DNA of 44,614 bases from an uncultured Bacteroidales bacterium (GTDB lineage Bacteria > Bacteroidota > Bacteroidia > Bacteroidales > Bacteroidaceae), in contig CACYHN010000009.1 of the NCBI GenBank assembly GCA_902774275.1, positions 1 through 44,614 of the forward strand. Direction: 5' to 3'. The notes below the pieces were generated by a model, which saw nothing but the letters and a program-made list of their open reading frames with translations, was not told the origin of the DNA and did not search any database. The first letter of the stretch is position 1. Every line of letters begins with the position of its first letter. The translations under genes and the position numbers were made by a program. This document shows, piece after piece, positions 17,574 through 26,673 of the stretch.

Positions 17574-17659
17574 AAAGCTTCGCTTTGAACATAGGCTGCG
17601 CCTCGGGATAAAAAATAAACGAGTTTATTTTGTTCTCCTCTCGGCTTGCACTATATTTG
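17574..17659 (+). promoter_or_regulatory. Hairpin chain followed by promoter of the lipid kinase gene
   Basis: Three perfect hairpins in a row: AAAGC-TTC-GCTTT (17574-17586), AGGC-TGC-GCCT (17593-17603) and a 9-bp stem AAAATAAAC/GTTTATTTT (17612-17631). The promoter TTTG (17629-17632), 19 bases, TATATTTG (17652-17659) starts inside the right arm of the third hairpin, so the structure could influence promoter access or end upstream transcripts. Confidence 0.75.
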
Positions 17660-17693
17660 CGCTTATTTTAAGCAAATCTGACCTATCAGGACT

Positions 17694-18590
17694 ATGCATT
17701 ACTGCTTTATTGTTAACAACGAGCCCGGCAAATCGGGCAACGCCGAGGTTATCCGTAACGGCATTGAGAGTCTCCAGAACCCTATCGACTACGAACTTCA
17801 TCTCACCACTGCTGAAAAAAATGCCACAGAATTCGTGCGTGAATACTGTGCTGAGAATCCGGCCAAAGAGACATGCTTTGTAGCATGCGGAGGTGACGGC
17901 ACCATAAATGAGGTGGCCACCGGAATGGTTGGAGCCAAGAACAAGCATCTGGCAGTTCTGGCATACGGAAGCGGCAATGATTTCATCAAGTATTATGAAG
18001 GTAAGGATTTCCGCAGCATAGAGCAGCTGGTCAACGGTACTCCCCATAACATTGACATAATGAAGGTAGGCAATGACCGCTACTCCATCAACGTCTGCAA
18101 CTTTGGTTTTGACTCAGTTGTGGCATCGACAGCAAACAAACTGAGCCGCAAGGGCAACAAGAACCCTTACCGTTGGGGTATTGTGAAAGCCATTTTCTGC
18201 GGCCGATTCAACCGCATACAGGTTAAGGCCGATGGTGAGGAGCTCAATCCCGGCAAGCGTATGCTTCTTTGCACACTCGGCAACAACAACCACGTGGGAG
18301 GCGAGTTCTTCTGCTCACCCCGTGCCAAGAATGATGACGGCCTGATTGAGGTATGCTACAGCAAGACCACCACTCTGGTAGGATTCTTAGGCATGCTCAA
18401 GGTTTACACCTTAGGAAACCATCTGGATGATCCCAAGGTAAGCAAGCACTTCATATACCGTCAGTCAAAGACAGTTGATGTACACTCCGACAAGCAGATA
18501 GAGCTCTGCCTTGACGGCGAGATGCTGCCCGGCAATGATTTCCACATTGAAATCCTTCCCGGCGCAATCAGCTTTATAATCCCCGCCTGA
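17694..18590 (+). CDS. Diacylglycerol kinase family lipid kinase
   Basis: 298 residues of the DagK_cat (YegS/BmrU) family. Motifs: IVNNEPGKSGNAEV at the start (phosphate-binding N-x-x-x-G), CGGDGTINEVATGM at 65-78 (nucleotide-binding GGDGT), and AYGSGNDF around 100, all three standard for this kinase fold; the beta-sandwich C-terminal domain includes FGFDSVVAS and LDGEMLPGNDFHIEI. It phosphorylates a lipid such as diacylglycerol at the inner face of the membrane. Single gene with its own promoter and terminator. Confidence 0.92.
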   Translation: MHYCFIVNNEPGKSGNAEVIRNGIESLQNPIDYELHLTTAEKNATEFVREYCAENPAKETCFVACGGDGTINEVATGMVGAKNKHLAVLAYGSGNDFIKYYEGKDFRSIEQLVNGTPHNIDIMKVGNDRYSINVCNFGFDSVVASTANKLSRKGNKNPYRWGIVKAIFCGRFNRIQVKADGEELNPGKRMLLCTLGNNNHVGGEFFCSPRAKNDDGLIEVCYSKTTTLVGFLGMLKVYTLGNHLDDPKVSKHFIYRQSKTVDVHSDKQIELCLDGEMLPGNDFHIEILPGAISFIIPA

Positions 18591-18620
18591 AATACCCAGT
18601 CTGTTTCCAGTTGCACCAAG

Positions 18621-18664
18621 TAAAACAAAACCCTGACAGCGAAGCCCGTCAGGGTTTTGTTTTA
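18621..18664 (+). terminator. Terminator of the lipid kinase gene
   Basis: Perfect 17-bp stem (18621-18637 with 18648-18664; core ACCCTGAC/GTCAGGGT) and 10-base loop, 30 bases past the stop; A and T tracts make it bidirectional. Confidence 0.9.
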
Positions 18665-18665
18665 C

Positions 18666-18800
18666 CCGGCCTGGAAGGCCGGCAAGCGGAGTGGAATGAA
18701 ATGGAACGGAGCGCGTTTCCAGAAGGAAACTAAAAAAAGGTTGTTTCTAATACGCAGATAGGATTCCATCCTGACGCTTAAGGCCATAGGCCGTAAAGCG
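18666..18800. repeat. Cluster of small perfect hairpins
   Basis: The gap 18591-18921 has no gene. It holds CCGGCC/GGCCGG (18666-18682), GTTTCC-AGAA-GGAAAC (18715-18730), GGAT-TCC-ATCC (18761-18771) and a composite stem CGCTTA..GGCC/GGCC..TAAAGCG (18775-18800). The words ACCCGGCC and AAACTAAAAAAAGG are shared with 6864-6905, so the two gaps contain related, diverged elements. Confidence 0.65.
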
Positions 18801-18866
18801 CATGGAAAACCGAGCGTAGCGAAGCCGCGAGAAACCGCCGCACGGTAAAAAAACAAATACCTACGT

Positions 18867-18897
18867 TTTGCCAAAGCAAACCTTTTCATTATCTTCG
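18867..18897 (+). promoter_or_regulatory. Promoter of the 18922-24226 gene run
   Basis: TTTG (18867-18870), 19 bases, TATCTTCG (18890-18897; one mismatch), 24 bases before the ATG at 18922. Confidence 0.65.
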
Positions 18898-18921
18898 CGT
18901 AAACATTAAAACCCAACAACT

Positions 18922-19194
18922 ATGGCAAGTCGCAGAAATCTCAAGAAGGATATCAACTACGTGATTGGTGACATCTTCACCGAGTGTCTTATATACAAGG
19001 AGCTCGTTCCGGGTACGGATTCACAGGCTGCTGATGAACTTATCGTTGACCTGCTCCGCATTGACAATGATTTCAACGCCCGTATAAGCCATACTGAGCC
19101 GGGTAAGGCCAAGGAATACTACCGCACTCTTATCAAGGACTTCCAGAAGCAGATCTCTGAGGTTATTGACAAACTGGCCAAGCTCAAAAAGTAA
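18922..19194 (+). CDS. Conserved hypothetical protein (90 aa), helical
   Basis: 90 residues, basic at both ends (MASRRNLKKDINYV; KLAKLKK), and predicted all-helical with no signal or membrane segment. I do not recognise a named family, though small cytosolic proteins of this look are widespread in Bacteroidales. It has its own promoter and heads a run with the amidase gene 15 bases downstream. Confidence 0.75.
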   Translation: MASRRNLKKDINYVIGDIFTECLIYKELVPGTDSQAADELIVDLLRIDNDFNARISHTEPGKAKEYYRTLIKDFQKQISEVIDKLAKLKK

Positions 19195-19209
19195 ACACAC
19201 TTAAGGATT

Positions 19210-22095
19210 ATGTTCCGGTGCGTGCGAGCTTTGCTGGCGGCGCTGACCGTCATATTGCCTGTCCTGGGCCTGCAAGCCCAAACGGACAATGCTACTATCC
19301 GCACCCGTATAAAGGAACATTTTCAAACGTATCAGGCTGACCTGGACCTCAAAAGCCTAAAGGTTGACCGTACAAACATAAACCGTAACGGCCGCCGTCT
19401 TGACATCTATCTTAACCAGAATTTCAGTTACCAGAGGTTCCGTCACTCCCTTATAGACACCATTTATAAAAACCTCCGCAGTGACCTTCCGCAGGACATC
19501 CGCCGTTACAGTATAGGCATACACACGGCTGACCGTACCATAGAACAGCTCATCCCCAACTGGGCCCGTAAAGTGACAAGCAAGGATGACCTTTGGAATG
19601 AAACCCGCTATAACGGCCAGCCCTGGGTATCAAATGACAGCCGTCCATATACGCCCACCAAGGGCCTGACAAACATACACATGGCTGTCACCCCCAGCCA
19701 CGGCCTCTATTATGACAACGGAGACACTCTGTGGGAGTGGCAAAGGCCACCGCTGTACTGCACACGTGAGGATCTGCTCACACAATCATTTGCCTACCCA
19801 TATCTTATCCCGATGCTGGAGAATGCCGGAGCAGTGGTATATACTGCCCGTGAACGTGACTGGCAGACCAACAGCGTGATTGTCAAAGCCGGCTCAGATG
19901 ATTATCGTGAAGACGGCAACTGGACGACATCACATATGGGAGGCTATGTTGAAGACTCACTCCGGATATGTCCTGACAGCCTTATGGTACCTACACGCAG
20001 CGCACAGGCAGGAAGCGGTCCGGGAATAGTAATGTCAACGGCCATGTGGATACCCGATATCCCTGAGGACGGTGATTATGCCGTATATGTGACATACCAG
20101 ACGGAATCAAACAGTATTGATGACGCCCGCTACATAGTATTCCACAGCGGAGGCACCACCACATTTCATGTAAACCAGCAGATGGGAGGCGGCACATGGG
20201 TCAATTTAGGCACCTTCCACTTCAGGAAGGGGCACAGCCCCCAGGGCATGGTAACCCTTGACAACAGCAGCCAGATGCACGGCACTGTCAATGCCGATGC
20301 AGTAAGGTTTGGCGGCGGAACAGCAGTCGAGGTCCGTGAAGGACTTCAGTTAGAGGCTCCCCGCTACAATATGGGAGCAAAATATTACACACGTTTTTCA
20401 GGCGCTCCGGACAGCGTATTCAATAAATATGATGGTGCCGATGATTACAGGGAGGATATATGGACCCGCCCGTATATGGCCAACTGGTTATCAGGAGGAT
20501 CCATTTTCAACCAGAACAATCCGGGATTGAACGTACCGTTGGAGTTATATTTTGCCCTGCATACTGACGCAGGTTATTTTCACGGTGACACCCTGGTGGG
20601 TACATTGGGAATTTGCACCACAAATTTCAATAACCGCAAGCTGGGTGAAGGCCATTCGCGTTACCTGAGCCGGGATCTGACAGATATGGTTCTCACCGGG
20701 CTGATAGAAGACCTGAATGCAGGCCTTGACCGTGATTGGGTTTATCGCGGAATCTGGGACAAGAACTATTGTGAAAGCCGCGAGCCGCAGATTCTCTCCA
20801 TGCTTCTGGAACTGCTTTCACATCAGAACTATTGGGATGTAAAACTTGCCCTGAACCCCAATTTCAGGTTTATGGCATCGCGCTCCATCTATAAATCCAT
20901 TCTCAAATATGAGAGTTTCCTGCATGAGCGTAAATACGTGGTACAGCCGCTGCCTGTAACCAATTTCAGCATCGGGATATCAGGAAATTCTGTCCTGAAC
21001 CTGACATGGCAGGCTGTAGCCGATACACTGGAGCCTACCGCCGTACCTGAAGGCTACATTATCTATACAGCCATTGATGACGGCGGTTTTGACAACGGCA
21101 CATTCAGCCGCATAAGCAGTTACCGCATAAGCCCTGAAAAAGACCGCTTGTACCGTTTCAAGGTGACAGCAGTAAATGAAGGCGGTGAGAGCATGCCCTC
21201 AGAGACACTTGCAGCCTGCATCGCATCAGACAGCAAGGGAACCGCACTTGTGGTGAACGGATTCCAGCGTTTAAGCGCCCCGCAGACCATTGAGACTGAC
21301 AGCACACAAGGATTTGACATACTCTCTGATCCGGGTGTGCAGTATATGTATTCCCCTATCCTGTGCGGTGCCCAGCAGATATTCCTGATAGACAGCATTG
21401 ACTCACCTGAGGAAGTATCGCTTGGCACGAGCGATGAGACTCTGAACGGAACCCTTCTGGCGGGCAACACCTTTGATTACCCGGCTGTTCATGGACGTTC
21501 CATAGCTCAAGCCGGATGGTCTTTTGTATCTTGCAGCCGTGAGGCGGTGCAGGACGGCAGCGTTGACCTGAACGAATATCCAGTTGTGGATCTTATCTTA
21601 GGATTGCAGAAACGTTCCCTTCAGGATACCATCTTCCACAAGGATTACTCTACGTTTACTCCCGTTCTGCAGCAGAAGATAACCGCTTATCTGAATAATG
21701 GCGGAAGCCTGCTGTCAAGCGGATCATATGTAGGTGCCGATATGATTTCCGACCTGGCCGATGAACAGTTCACCACGGAGGTACTGCATTACCGATGGGA
21801 GGGGCCTCTGCCATCATCTACGGAAAATGAGGTCAAGGGATTCAGAAGCAAGCTGGAGATAAGACGCAACGCTACAAGCACAGGATATGGCGTAACCCGT
21901 CCCGATGTGTTAAGCCCCACCAAAAGAGGAACCACCCTGCTCACCTACACCGAGAGCGGCCTGACTGCCGGAGTAGGATTCAAGGAGCGTAACACCAGAT
22001 GCCTCACGTTAGGGTTCCCGTTTGAAAGCATAACATCGGAGCGTGAACGTGACAAACTGATGCGTTCCATACTCAAGTATCTGACAGAAAACTAA
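19210..22095 (+). CDS. Secreted N-acetylmuramoyl-L-alanine amidase-like protein with golvesin-type and FN3 domains
   Basis: 961 residues with a signal peptide (cleavage near LGLQAQ). The amidase domain looks split: its first part holds IHMAVTPSHGLYYDNG (H164) and a helix with ENAGAVVYTARERD, then a ~100-residue golvesin C-terminal-like beta domain (~225-330, GTWVNLGTFHFRKG and NADAVRFGGG) is inserted, and the second part resumes at LYFALHTDAGYFHG (H451) with a conserved Glu in ESREPQILSMLLELL (~524-535). An FN3-like domain follows (~610-680) and then a beta-rich C-terminal region. Relatives are often labelled 'xanthan lyase', which the zinc-ligand pattern does not support. Probably a periplasmic or exported cell-wall enzyme. 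Confidence 0.8.
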   Translation: MFRCVRALLAALTVILPVLGLQAQTDNATIRTRIKEHFQTYQADLDLKSLKVDRTNINRNGRRLDIYLNQNFSYQRFRHSLIDTIYKNLRSDLPQDIRRYSIGIHTADRTIEQLIPNWARKVTSKDDLWNETRYNGQPWVSNDSRPYTPTKGLTNIHMAVTPSHGLYYDNGDTLWEWQRPPLYCTREDLLTQSFAYPYLIPMLENAGAVVYTARERDWQTNSVIVKAGSDDYREDGNWTTSHMGGYVEDSLRICPDSLMVPTRSAQAGSGPGIVMSTAMWIPDIPEDGDYAVYVTYQTESNSIDDARYIVFHSGGTTTFHVNQQMGGGTWVNLGTFHFRKGHSPQGMVTLDNSSQMHGTVNADAVRFGGGTAVEVREGLQLEAPRYNMGAKYYTRFSGAPDSVFNKYDGADDYREDIWTRPYMANWLSGGSIFNQNNPGLNVPLELYFALHTDAGYFHGDTLVGTLGICTTNFNNRKLGEGHSRYLSRDLTDMVLTGLIEDLNAGLDRDWVYRGIWDKNYCESREPQILSMLLELLSHQNYWDVKLALNPNFRFMASRSIYKSILKYESFLHERKYVVQPLPVTNFSIGISGNSVLNLTWQAVADTLEPTAVPEGYIIYTAIDDGGFDNGTFSRISSYRISPEKDRLYRFKVTAVNEGGESMPSETLAACIASDSKGTALVVNGFQRLSAPQTIETDSTQGFDILSDPGVQYMYSPILCGAQQIFLIDSIDSPEEVSLGTSDETLNGTLLAGNTFDYPAVHGRSIAQAGWSFVSCSREAVQDGSVDLNEYPVVDLILGLQKRSLQDTIFHKDYSTFTPVLQQKITAYLNNGGSLLSSGSYVGADMISDLADEQFTTEVLHYRWEGPLPSSTENEVKGFRSKLEIRRNATSTGYGVTRPDVLSPTKRGTTLLTYTESGLTAGVGFKERNTRCLTLGFPFESITSERERDKLMRSILKYLTEN

Positions 22096-22108
22096 ATAAG
22101 TTACAACT

Positions 22109-22426
22109 ATGTACACTATCCAAGCCAATGAATCAGGAACACGCAGCATAAGCGTTTCCGATGAGAATCTGGGCACTATCCGCCGGTTTTCACTGTTCCA
22201 GTTGCTGATAGACAGCAGTGGAATCGTAACTGAACAGTCACTTGACAAGCTCAAGCTGAATATCCGTTCGCTGCTTACTACGCCAGAGGGATCAGACAAG
22301 GCACTGCTTGACCTTTGTATTGATGTTATTTATCACCGTGACATGAAGGCATTGGGACTCAAGAACCTGATAGCCCTCTATGAGCAGTGGAACGCCGCCA
22401 ATCCTGAACCTCAAACTGCAGAATAA
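22109..22426 (+). CDS. Conserved hypothetical protein (105 aa)
   Basis: 105 residues, cytosolic in character, N-terminal beta hairpin (MYTIQANESGTRSISVSDEN) then helical (FSLFQLLIDSSGIVTEQSLDKLKL, LIALYEQWNAA). Not recognised. It lies 13 bases after the amidase stop and 3 bases before the radical SAM gene, so it is probably co-expressed with both. Confidence 0.65.
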   Translation: MYTIQANESGTRSISVSDENLGTIRRFSLFQLLIDSSGIVTEQSLDKLKLNIRSLLTTPEGSDKALLDLCIDVIYHRDMKALGLKNLIALYEQWNAANPEPQTAE

Positions 22427-22429
22427 AAC

Positions 22430-24226
22430 ATGCCGCAATGGCTACCTACAACAAAAAAGGAGTGTGAACGGCTGGGCTGGGACCAGCTGGATGTAATCCT
22501 ATTTACCGGTGATGCGTATGTAGATCACCCCTCATTCGGCAATGCCGTAATAGGGCGTGTCCTTGAAGCGCACGGCTATAAGGTGGCCATTGTACCCCAG
22601 CCCAACTGGCAGGATGACCTGCGTGATTTCAAGAAACTGGGTGCCCCGCGTCTTTTCTTTGGAGTATCGGCAGGCGCCATGGATTCCATGGTAAACCGTT
22701 ACACAGCCGGCAAACGTCTGCGCTCCGAGGATGCCTATACCCCCGACGGACGTCACACCGGACGTCCGGAGTATCCGTCCATAGTCTATACCAAGGCTCT
22801 CAAGAAACTCTTCCCGGATGTACCTGTAGTGTTAGGAGGTATTGAGGCCTCACTGCGCCGGTTCACCCACTATGACTACTGGCAGGACAAGCTGTTGCCC
22901 AATATCCTGGAGATGAGCGGTGCGGATTATCTTACCTACGGAATGGGCGAAAAGGTTACCGTTGCCTTTGCCGACGCCATAAGCCAGGGCCGTATGGATG
23001 ACCTGCTCACTCTGCCGCAAACCGCTTTCATGCGCAGTGAAGTGCCGGGGGGCATAACCGATAATGACAAACTGCTGGCATCACATGAGCAGTGTCTTGC
23101 CGACAAACGCTGTCAGGCTGCCAATTTCCGTATCATAGAGGAGGAGTCAAACCTGATTGAGGCGCACCGCATAATACAGCCTTCAGGTGAACGTTACATG
23201 GTAGTCAATCCACCCTATCCCCCACTCACAACCCAGGAACTTGATGCCATCTATGACCTTCCATACACCCGTCTGCCGCATCCGCGCTACAACGGCAAGC
23301 GCATACCGGCATATGAGATGATACGCCACTCCGTGACAATACACCGTGGCTGCTATGGTGGTTGTTCATTCTGCACAATATCAGCCCACCAGGGCAAGCA
23401 GATAGTGAGCCGCAGCAAGGAGAGCATACTCCGTGAGTTGCGCCAGATAACCCAGATGGATGATTTCAAAGGTTACATATCTGATCTGGGAGGACCATCG
23501 GCCAATATGTACGGCACAGGCGGTCGTGACAAATCACTCTGCAACAAGTGTAAGCGTCCCACATGCCTCACCCCAAAGGTATGCCCCAATCTGCAAACTG
23601 ACCTCACTGCCCTGATTGACCTCTACCGTGCTGCCGACAAGGTTCCCGGAATCAAGAAAACCTGCATCGGAAGCGGCATACGCTATGACATACTGCAATA
23701 CAATGACCCGGATCCCAAGGCCAACAAATCACATGCGGAATATGCCAAGGAACTTATTGTGAAACACGTGAGCGGACGTCTCAAGGTGGCCCCGGAACAC
23801 ACATCAGACTCCGTGCTGGCACTCATGCGCAAGCCGTCATTCGTTCAGTTCGGACAGTTCAAGAAGACATTTGACAAGATAAACCGTGAGTGCGGCCTGC
23901 GCCAGCAACTCATACCATATTTCATAAGCAGCCACCCGGGATGTACTGAGGTGGATATGGCAGAACTTGCCATACAGACTAAGCAACTCAACTTCAAGCT
24001 GGAGCAGATTCAGGACTTTACACCTACTCCCATGACACTGAGTACTGAGATTTTCTACACCGGAATCAATCCATACACCATGAAGCCTGTATTTACAGCC
24101 CGCACTGACCGTGACAAACAGGCGCAGCGACAGTTCTTTTTCTGGTATGACCCCGCACAGCGCCACCGCCTCATTGCAGAGCTAAGACGCATTGGCCGCC
24201 CTGACCTGATTCAGAAATTATTCTGA
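22430..24226 (+). CDS. YgiQ-family radical SAM protein
   Basis: 598 residues. The radical SAM cluster motif is HRGCYGGCSFCTI, with cysteines C308, C312 and C315; the N-terminal region (DVILFTGDAYVDHPSFGNAVIGRVLEAHGY) is the cobalamin-binding-like domain typical of the YgiQ family, and the C-terminal part contains the conserved KVAPEHTSD and FISSHPGC motifs. A further cysteine group (LCNKCKRPTCL...PKVC, ~365-385) may bind a second cluster. The family's reaction is not established. Last gene of the 18922-24226 run. Confidence 0.9.
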   Translation: MPQWLPTTKKECERLGWDQLDVILFTGDAYVDHPSFGNAVIGRVLEAHGYKVAIVPQPNWQDDLRDFKKLGAPRLFFGVSAGAMDSMVNRYTAGKRLRSEDAYTPDGRHTGRPEYPSIVYTKALKKLFPDVPVVLGGIEASLRRFTHYDYWQDKLLPNILEMSGADYLTYGMGEKVTVAFADAISQGRMDDLLTLPQTAFMRSEVPGGITDNDKLLASHEQCLADKRCQAANFRIIEEESNLIEAHRIIQPSGERYMVVNPPYPPLTTQELDAIYDLPYTRLPHPRYNGKRIPAYEMIRHSVTIHRGCYGGCSFCTISAHQGKQIVSRSKESILRELRQITQMDDFKGYISDLGGPSANMYGTGGRDKSLCNKCKRPTCLTPKVCPNLQTDLTALIDLYRAADKVPGIKKTCIGSGIRYDILQYNDPDPKANKSHAEYAKELIVKHVSGRLKVAPEHTSDSVLALMRKPSFVQFGQFKKTFDKINRECGLRQQLIPYFISSHPGCTEVDMAELAIQTKQLNFKLEQIQDFTPTPMTLSTEIFYTGINPYTMKPVFTARTDRDKQAQRQFFFWYDPAQRHRLIAELRRIGRPDLIQKLF

Positions 24227-24329
24227 CAAATCTTAATAAAACATAATAACCTTAACTTTTCGTTGTCTTGGATATATTGTTTATGACTTACGTCACAAGA
24301 GTAAACATTAAAAACAAAAAATAAGGACA

Positions 24330-25196
24330 ATGAAAAAGTATTTGATGGCTGCCGCTCTGATTGCTGCAGTATGCGTTTCAGCAAGCGCAAAGAAAAAAGA
24401 GGTAAAAGAGACTTTGTTCGGTGTAAAATCCGGAGTCATAACTGTTTCATCCGATATGGGTGACATGCCTGATTTCTCAACCATTACTGCCATGAGTGGA
24501 GGCAACACCTCATTCGGTGACAGCACCTTCATGAATATGATGAACAGTTTCGATGCAAGTGCCATGAGAGAGCAGATCTATTTTGATGACTACGGAAAGA
24601 AGACCGCAAGAATAACTATTTACGGTGAGACTATCACCCGTGTCATTGCAGTAGGTGACACTACTTATACTATCAACGAAAAAGAGAACACAGCCACAGC
24701 AATGCCTATATTCGGCGGTGGACGTAACGGCCGTAGCGGCGGTTTCGGTATGGGCGGTTTCGGTATGGGTGGTGCCCAGATCGGTCAGCTTGGTGAGATT
24801 GACTGGATGAACCTGGACAAGAAGACCATACGCCGCAACAAGATCAAGGAACTGGGCGAGGAGCAGGTAGCCGGTGTTACTTGCAAGAAGTACTCCATGA
24901 GCCCAAGCAATCAGATGGGTTTCACCCAGAATATCACAGTATGCGTATATGAGGGTATTCCTCTATCAACCGTAACTGAGAGTGACTGGTCCACAACAAG
25001 CCAGACTGCCGTAAACTTCATAGCTGAGGATGTTGATCCTTCATTCTTTACTCTCCCCAAGGGCTGCAAGGTAAGTCAGCAGAACTTCGGCGGCGGATTC
25101 GGCGGCGGTGACTTCATGATGATGGGCGGCGACTTCGGCGGCTTTGGTGGCGGCGGATTCGGCGGTGGCTTTGGAGGTGGCTTCGGCGGATTCTAA
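24330..25196 (+). CDS. Secreted protein with glycine-rich tail, unknown function
   Basis: 288 residues. A signal peptide (MKKYLMAAALIAAVCVSASA) precedes a domain of ~190 residues with the flow YFDDYGKKTARITIYG, DTTYTINEKENTATAMP and EEQVAGVTCKKYSMS, reminiscent of the DUF4412/GLPGLI type of periplasmic proteins; I cannot fix the family. There are two Gly/Phe/Met low-complexity tracts, one central (residues ~130-150) and one at the C-terminus (from ~250, repeated FGGG units). It stands alone with a terminator behind it. Confidence 0.7.
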   Translation: MKKYLMAAALIAAVCVSASAKKKEVKETLFGVKSGVITVSSDMGDMPDFSTITAMSGGNTSFGDSTFMNMMNSFDASAMREQIYFDDYGKKTARITIYGETITRVIAVGDTTYTINEKENTATAMPIFGGGRNGRSGGFGMGGFGMGGAQIGQLGEIDWMNLDKKTIRRNKIKELGEEQVAGVTCKKYSMSPSNQMGFTQNITVCVYEGIPLSTVTESDWSTTSQTAVNFIAEDVDPSFFTLPKGCKVSQQNFGGGFGGGDFMMMGGDFGGFGGGGFGGGFGGGFGGF

Positions 25197-25204
25197 TCCA
25201 GACC

Positions 25205-25247
25205 AAAAATAAAGAAGGGTCGCTATCCAGCGGCCCTTCTTATTTTT
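25205..25247 (+). terminator. Terminator of the glycine-rich protein gene
   Basis: Long stem AAAAATAAAGAAGGGTCGCT against AGCGGCCCTTCTTATTTTT (one bulge, one G-T), T-rich on the 3' side. Confidence 0.85.
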
Positions 25248-25278
25248 ATTCCGGATTGAATCCCTTTCCTTTTTTTAT

Positions 25279-25375
25279 TTCGCTAACGCGAAAACGCTCA
25301 CTCCGTTCGCTTGGCGGCCCTCCGGGACCGCTCTCGCCCTATGGGCTCGCCATAACTGCTTTCTGTTAGCTCTTC
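25279..25375. repeat. Cluster of small hairpins between convergent genes
   Basis: TTCGC-TAAC-GCGAA (25279-25292), a GCGG..CCGC stem around 25313-25331 and GCCC-TAT-GGGC (25336-25346) follow each other directly up to the lpd stop. No reading frame is credible here. Confidence 0.55.
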
Positions 25376-25377
25376 GC

Positions 25378-26673
25378 CTAATTGTTAAGGGCAGCCTGCA
25401 GCACTTCACTGAGAGTGGGATGTGCGTGGATGACAGATTGCAGTTGCTTCACGGTGGCACCCAGATTCATGGCGGTGGTGATCTCATGTATCAGGTCTGA
25501 GGCATGGGCACCCATAAGGTGGGCTCCCAATATTACACCGTTTTCTGACACTATCAGTTTGCAGTACCCATCGGTTTCATCCATTGATACGGCCTTGCCG
25601 TTGGCGCGGTAAAATGACTTGAGGCAGCGCACCTGGAGTCCCTGTTCTTTACACTGTTCCTCCGTAAGTCCAACCATAGCAACCTCTGGCATGGTGAAAA
25701 CCGCTGCGGGAATCAGGTCAAAGCGTATGCTGTCCTGCTGGCCACAGATGTAATTGAGCGCATGAAGTCCCTGATATGTGGCAGCATGAGCCAGCATTAT
25801 TCCGCCTGTGACATCACCCACGGCAAATATACCGGGTACTGATGTCTCAAAGCGGTCGTTCACCGTGATACCTTTACGAGTGTAATCTATACCGGCAACC
25901 TCAAGGTTCAGCCCATCAGTGTTTGGACGGCGGCCCACAGCCATAAGAATCTTATCGGCTTGGACTGTGCACTCCTTATCCTTCTTGACATAAGTTACGG
26001 TATTGCCGTCTATGGCTGTCACCTGAGCCTGCACCTCAATGTTGATGCCACGCTTGGTGAGTGACTGCTTAAGACGTTTGGCCAGATCCACATCAAAGCG
26101 CGGCAGTATATTGGGGCAGAACTCCAATACCGTTACCTCACTACCGAAACTACGGAATATTGATGCAAACTCAAGGCCGATAACCCCGCCACCAATCACG
26201 CAGAGGCTCTCAGGAACTTCGGTCAAGTCCAGAATCTCCTTCGATGTAAGGCAACTCTCAGCACCCGGTATCGGTAATGAAGCCGATACGGAACCTGTTG
26301 CTATTATGATCTTTTCGGCAGTATATTCCTGACCATCGCAAAGCACAGTCTTGGAATCCTTGAACTGAGCCTTGCCGCGTACCACCTGAATGTTCTTGAG
26401 CAGCATGTCTATGCCACCGCTCAGTTGCTCAATTACAGCCTGCTTGCGCTCTGCAACAGCAGCAAATGACGGTTTGCAGTCAAGCCCTGCCTTGAGGTTC
26501 TGCTCAATCAACTCAGCATAATGGCAGAATGTCTTGGTGGGTATGCATCCCTCGTTAAGGCATGTTCCGCCAAGCGGCCCTTCTGATATGAGGGTTACCT
26601 CCAATCCGCGTTTTGCAGCCTCAACCGCAGTTTCATAGCCGCCGGGGCCTGCGCCTATAATCAAAAGCTTCAT
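25378..26673 (-). CDS. lpdA: Dihydrolipoyl dehydrogenase (E3 / L-protein)
   Basis: 431 residues. FAD-binding GAGPGGYETAVEAA, the redox disulfide GGTCLNEGCIPTKT (C38/C43), NAD-binding VIGGGVIGLEFASIF, FAD motif IFAVGDVTGG and the catalytic HAHPTLSEVL near the C-terminus are all present. At 431 residues it is a compact version of the usual 450-475. It reoxidises the dihydrolipoyl arm of GcvH. It overlaps the gcvPB stop by 4 bases and ends the gcv operon. Confidence 0.95.
   Translation of the reverse strand: MKLLIIGAGPGGYETAVEAAKRGLEVTLISEGPLGGTCLNEGCIPTKTFCHYAELIEQNLKAGLDCKPSFAAVAERKQAVIEQLSGGIDMLLKNIQVVRGKAQFKDSKTVLCDGQEYTAEKIIIATGSVSASLPIPGAESCLTSKEILDLTEVPESLCVIGGGVIGLEFASIFRSFGSEVTVLEFCPNILPRFDVDLAKRLKQSLTKRGINIEVQAQVTAIDGNTVTYVKKDKECTVQADKILMAVGRRPNTDGLNLEVAGIDYTRKGITVNDRFETSVPGIFAVGDVTGGIMLAHAATYQGLHALNYICGQQDSIRFDLIPAAVFTMPEVAMVGLTEEQCKEQGLQVRCLKSFYRANGKAVSMDETDGYCKLIVSENGVILGAHLMGAHASDLIHEITTAMNLGATVKQLQSVIHAHPTLSEVLQAALNN

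Noticed and set aside
19210-22095. Xanthan lyase, a label often attached to relatives
   Set aside because: No polysaccharide lyase motif seen; the histidine/glutamate pattern fits an amidase.
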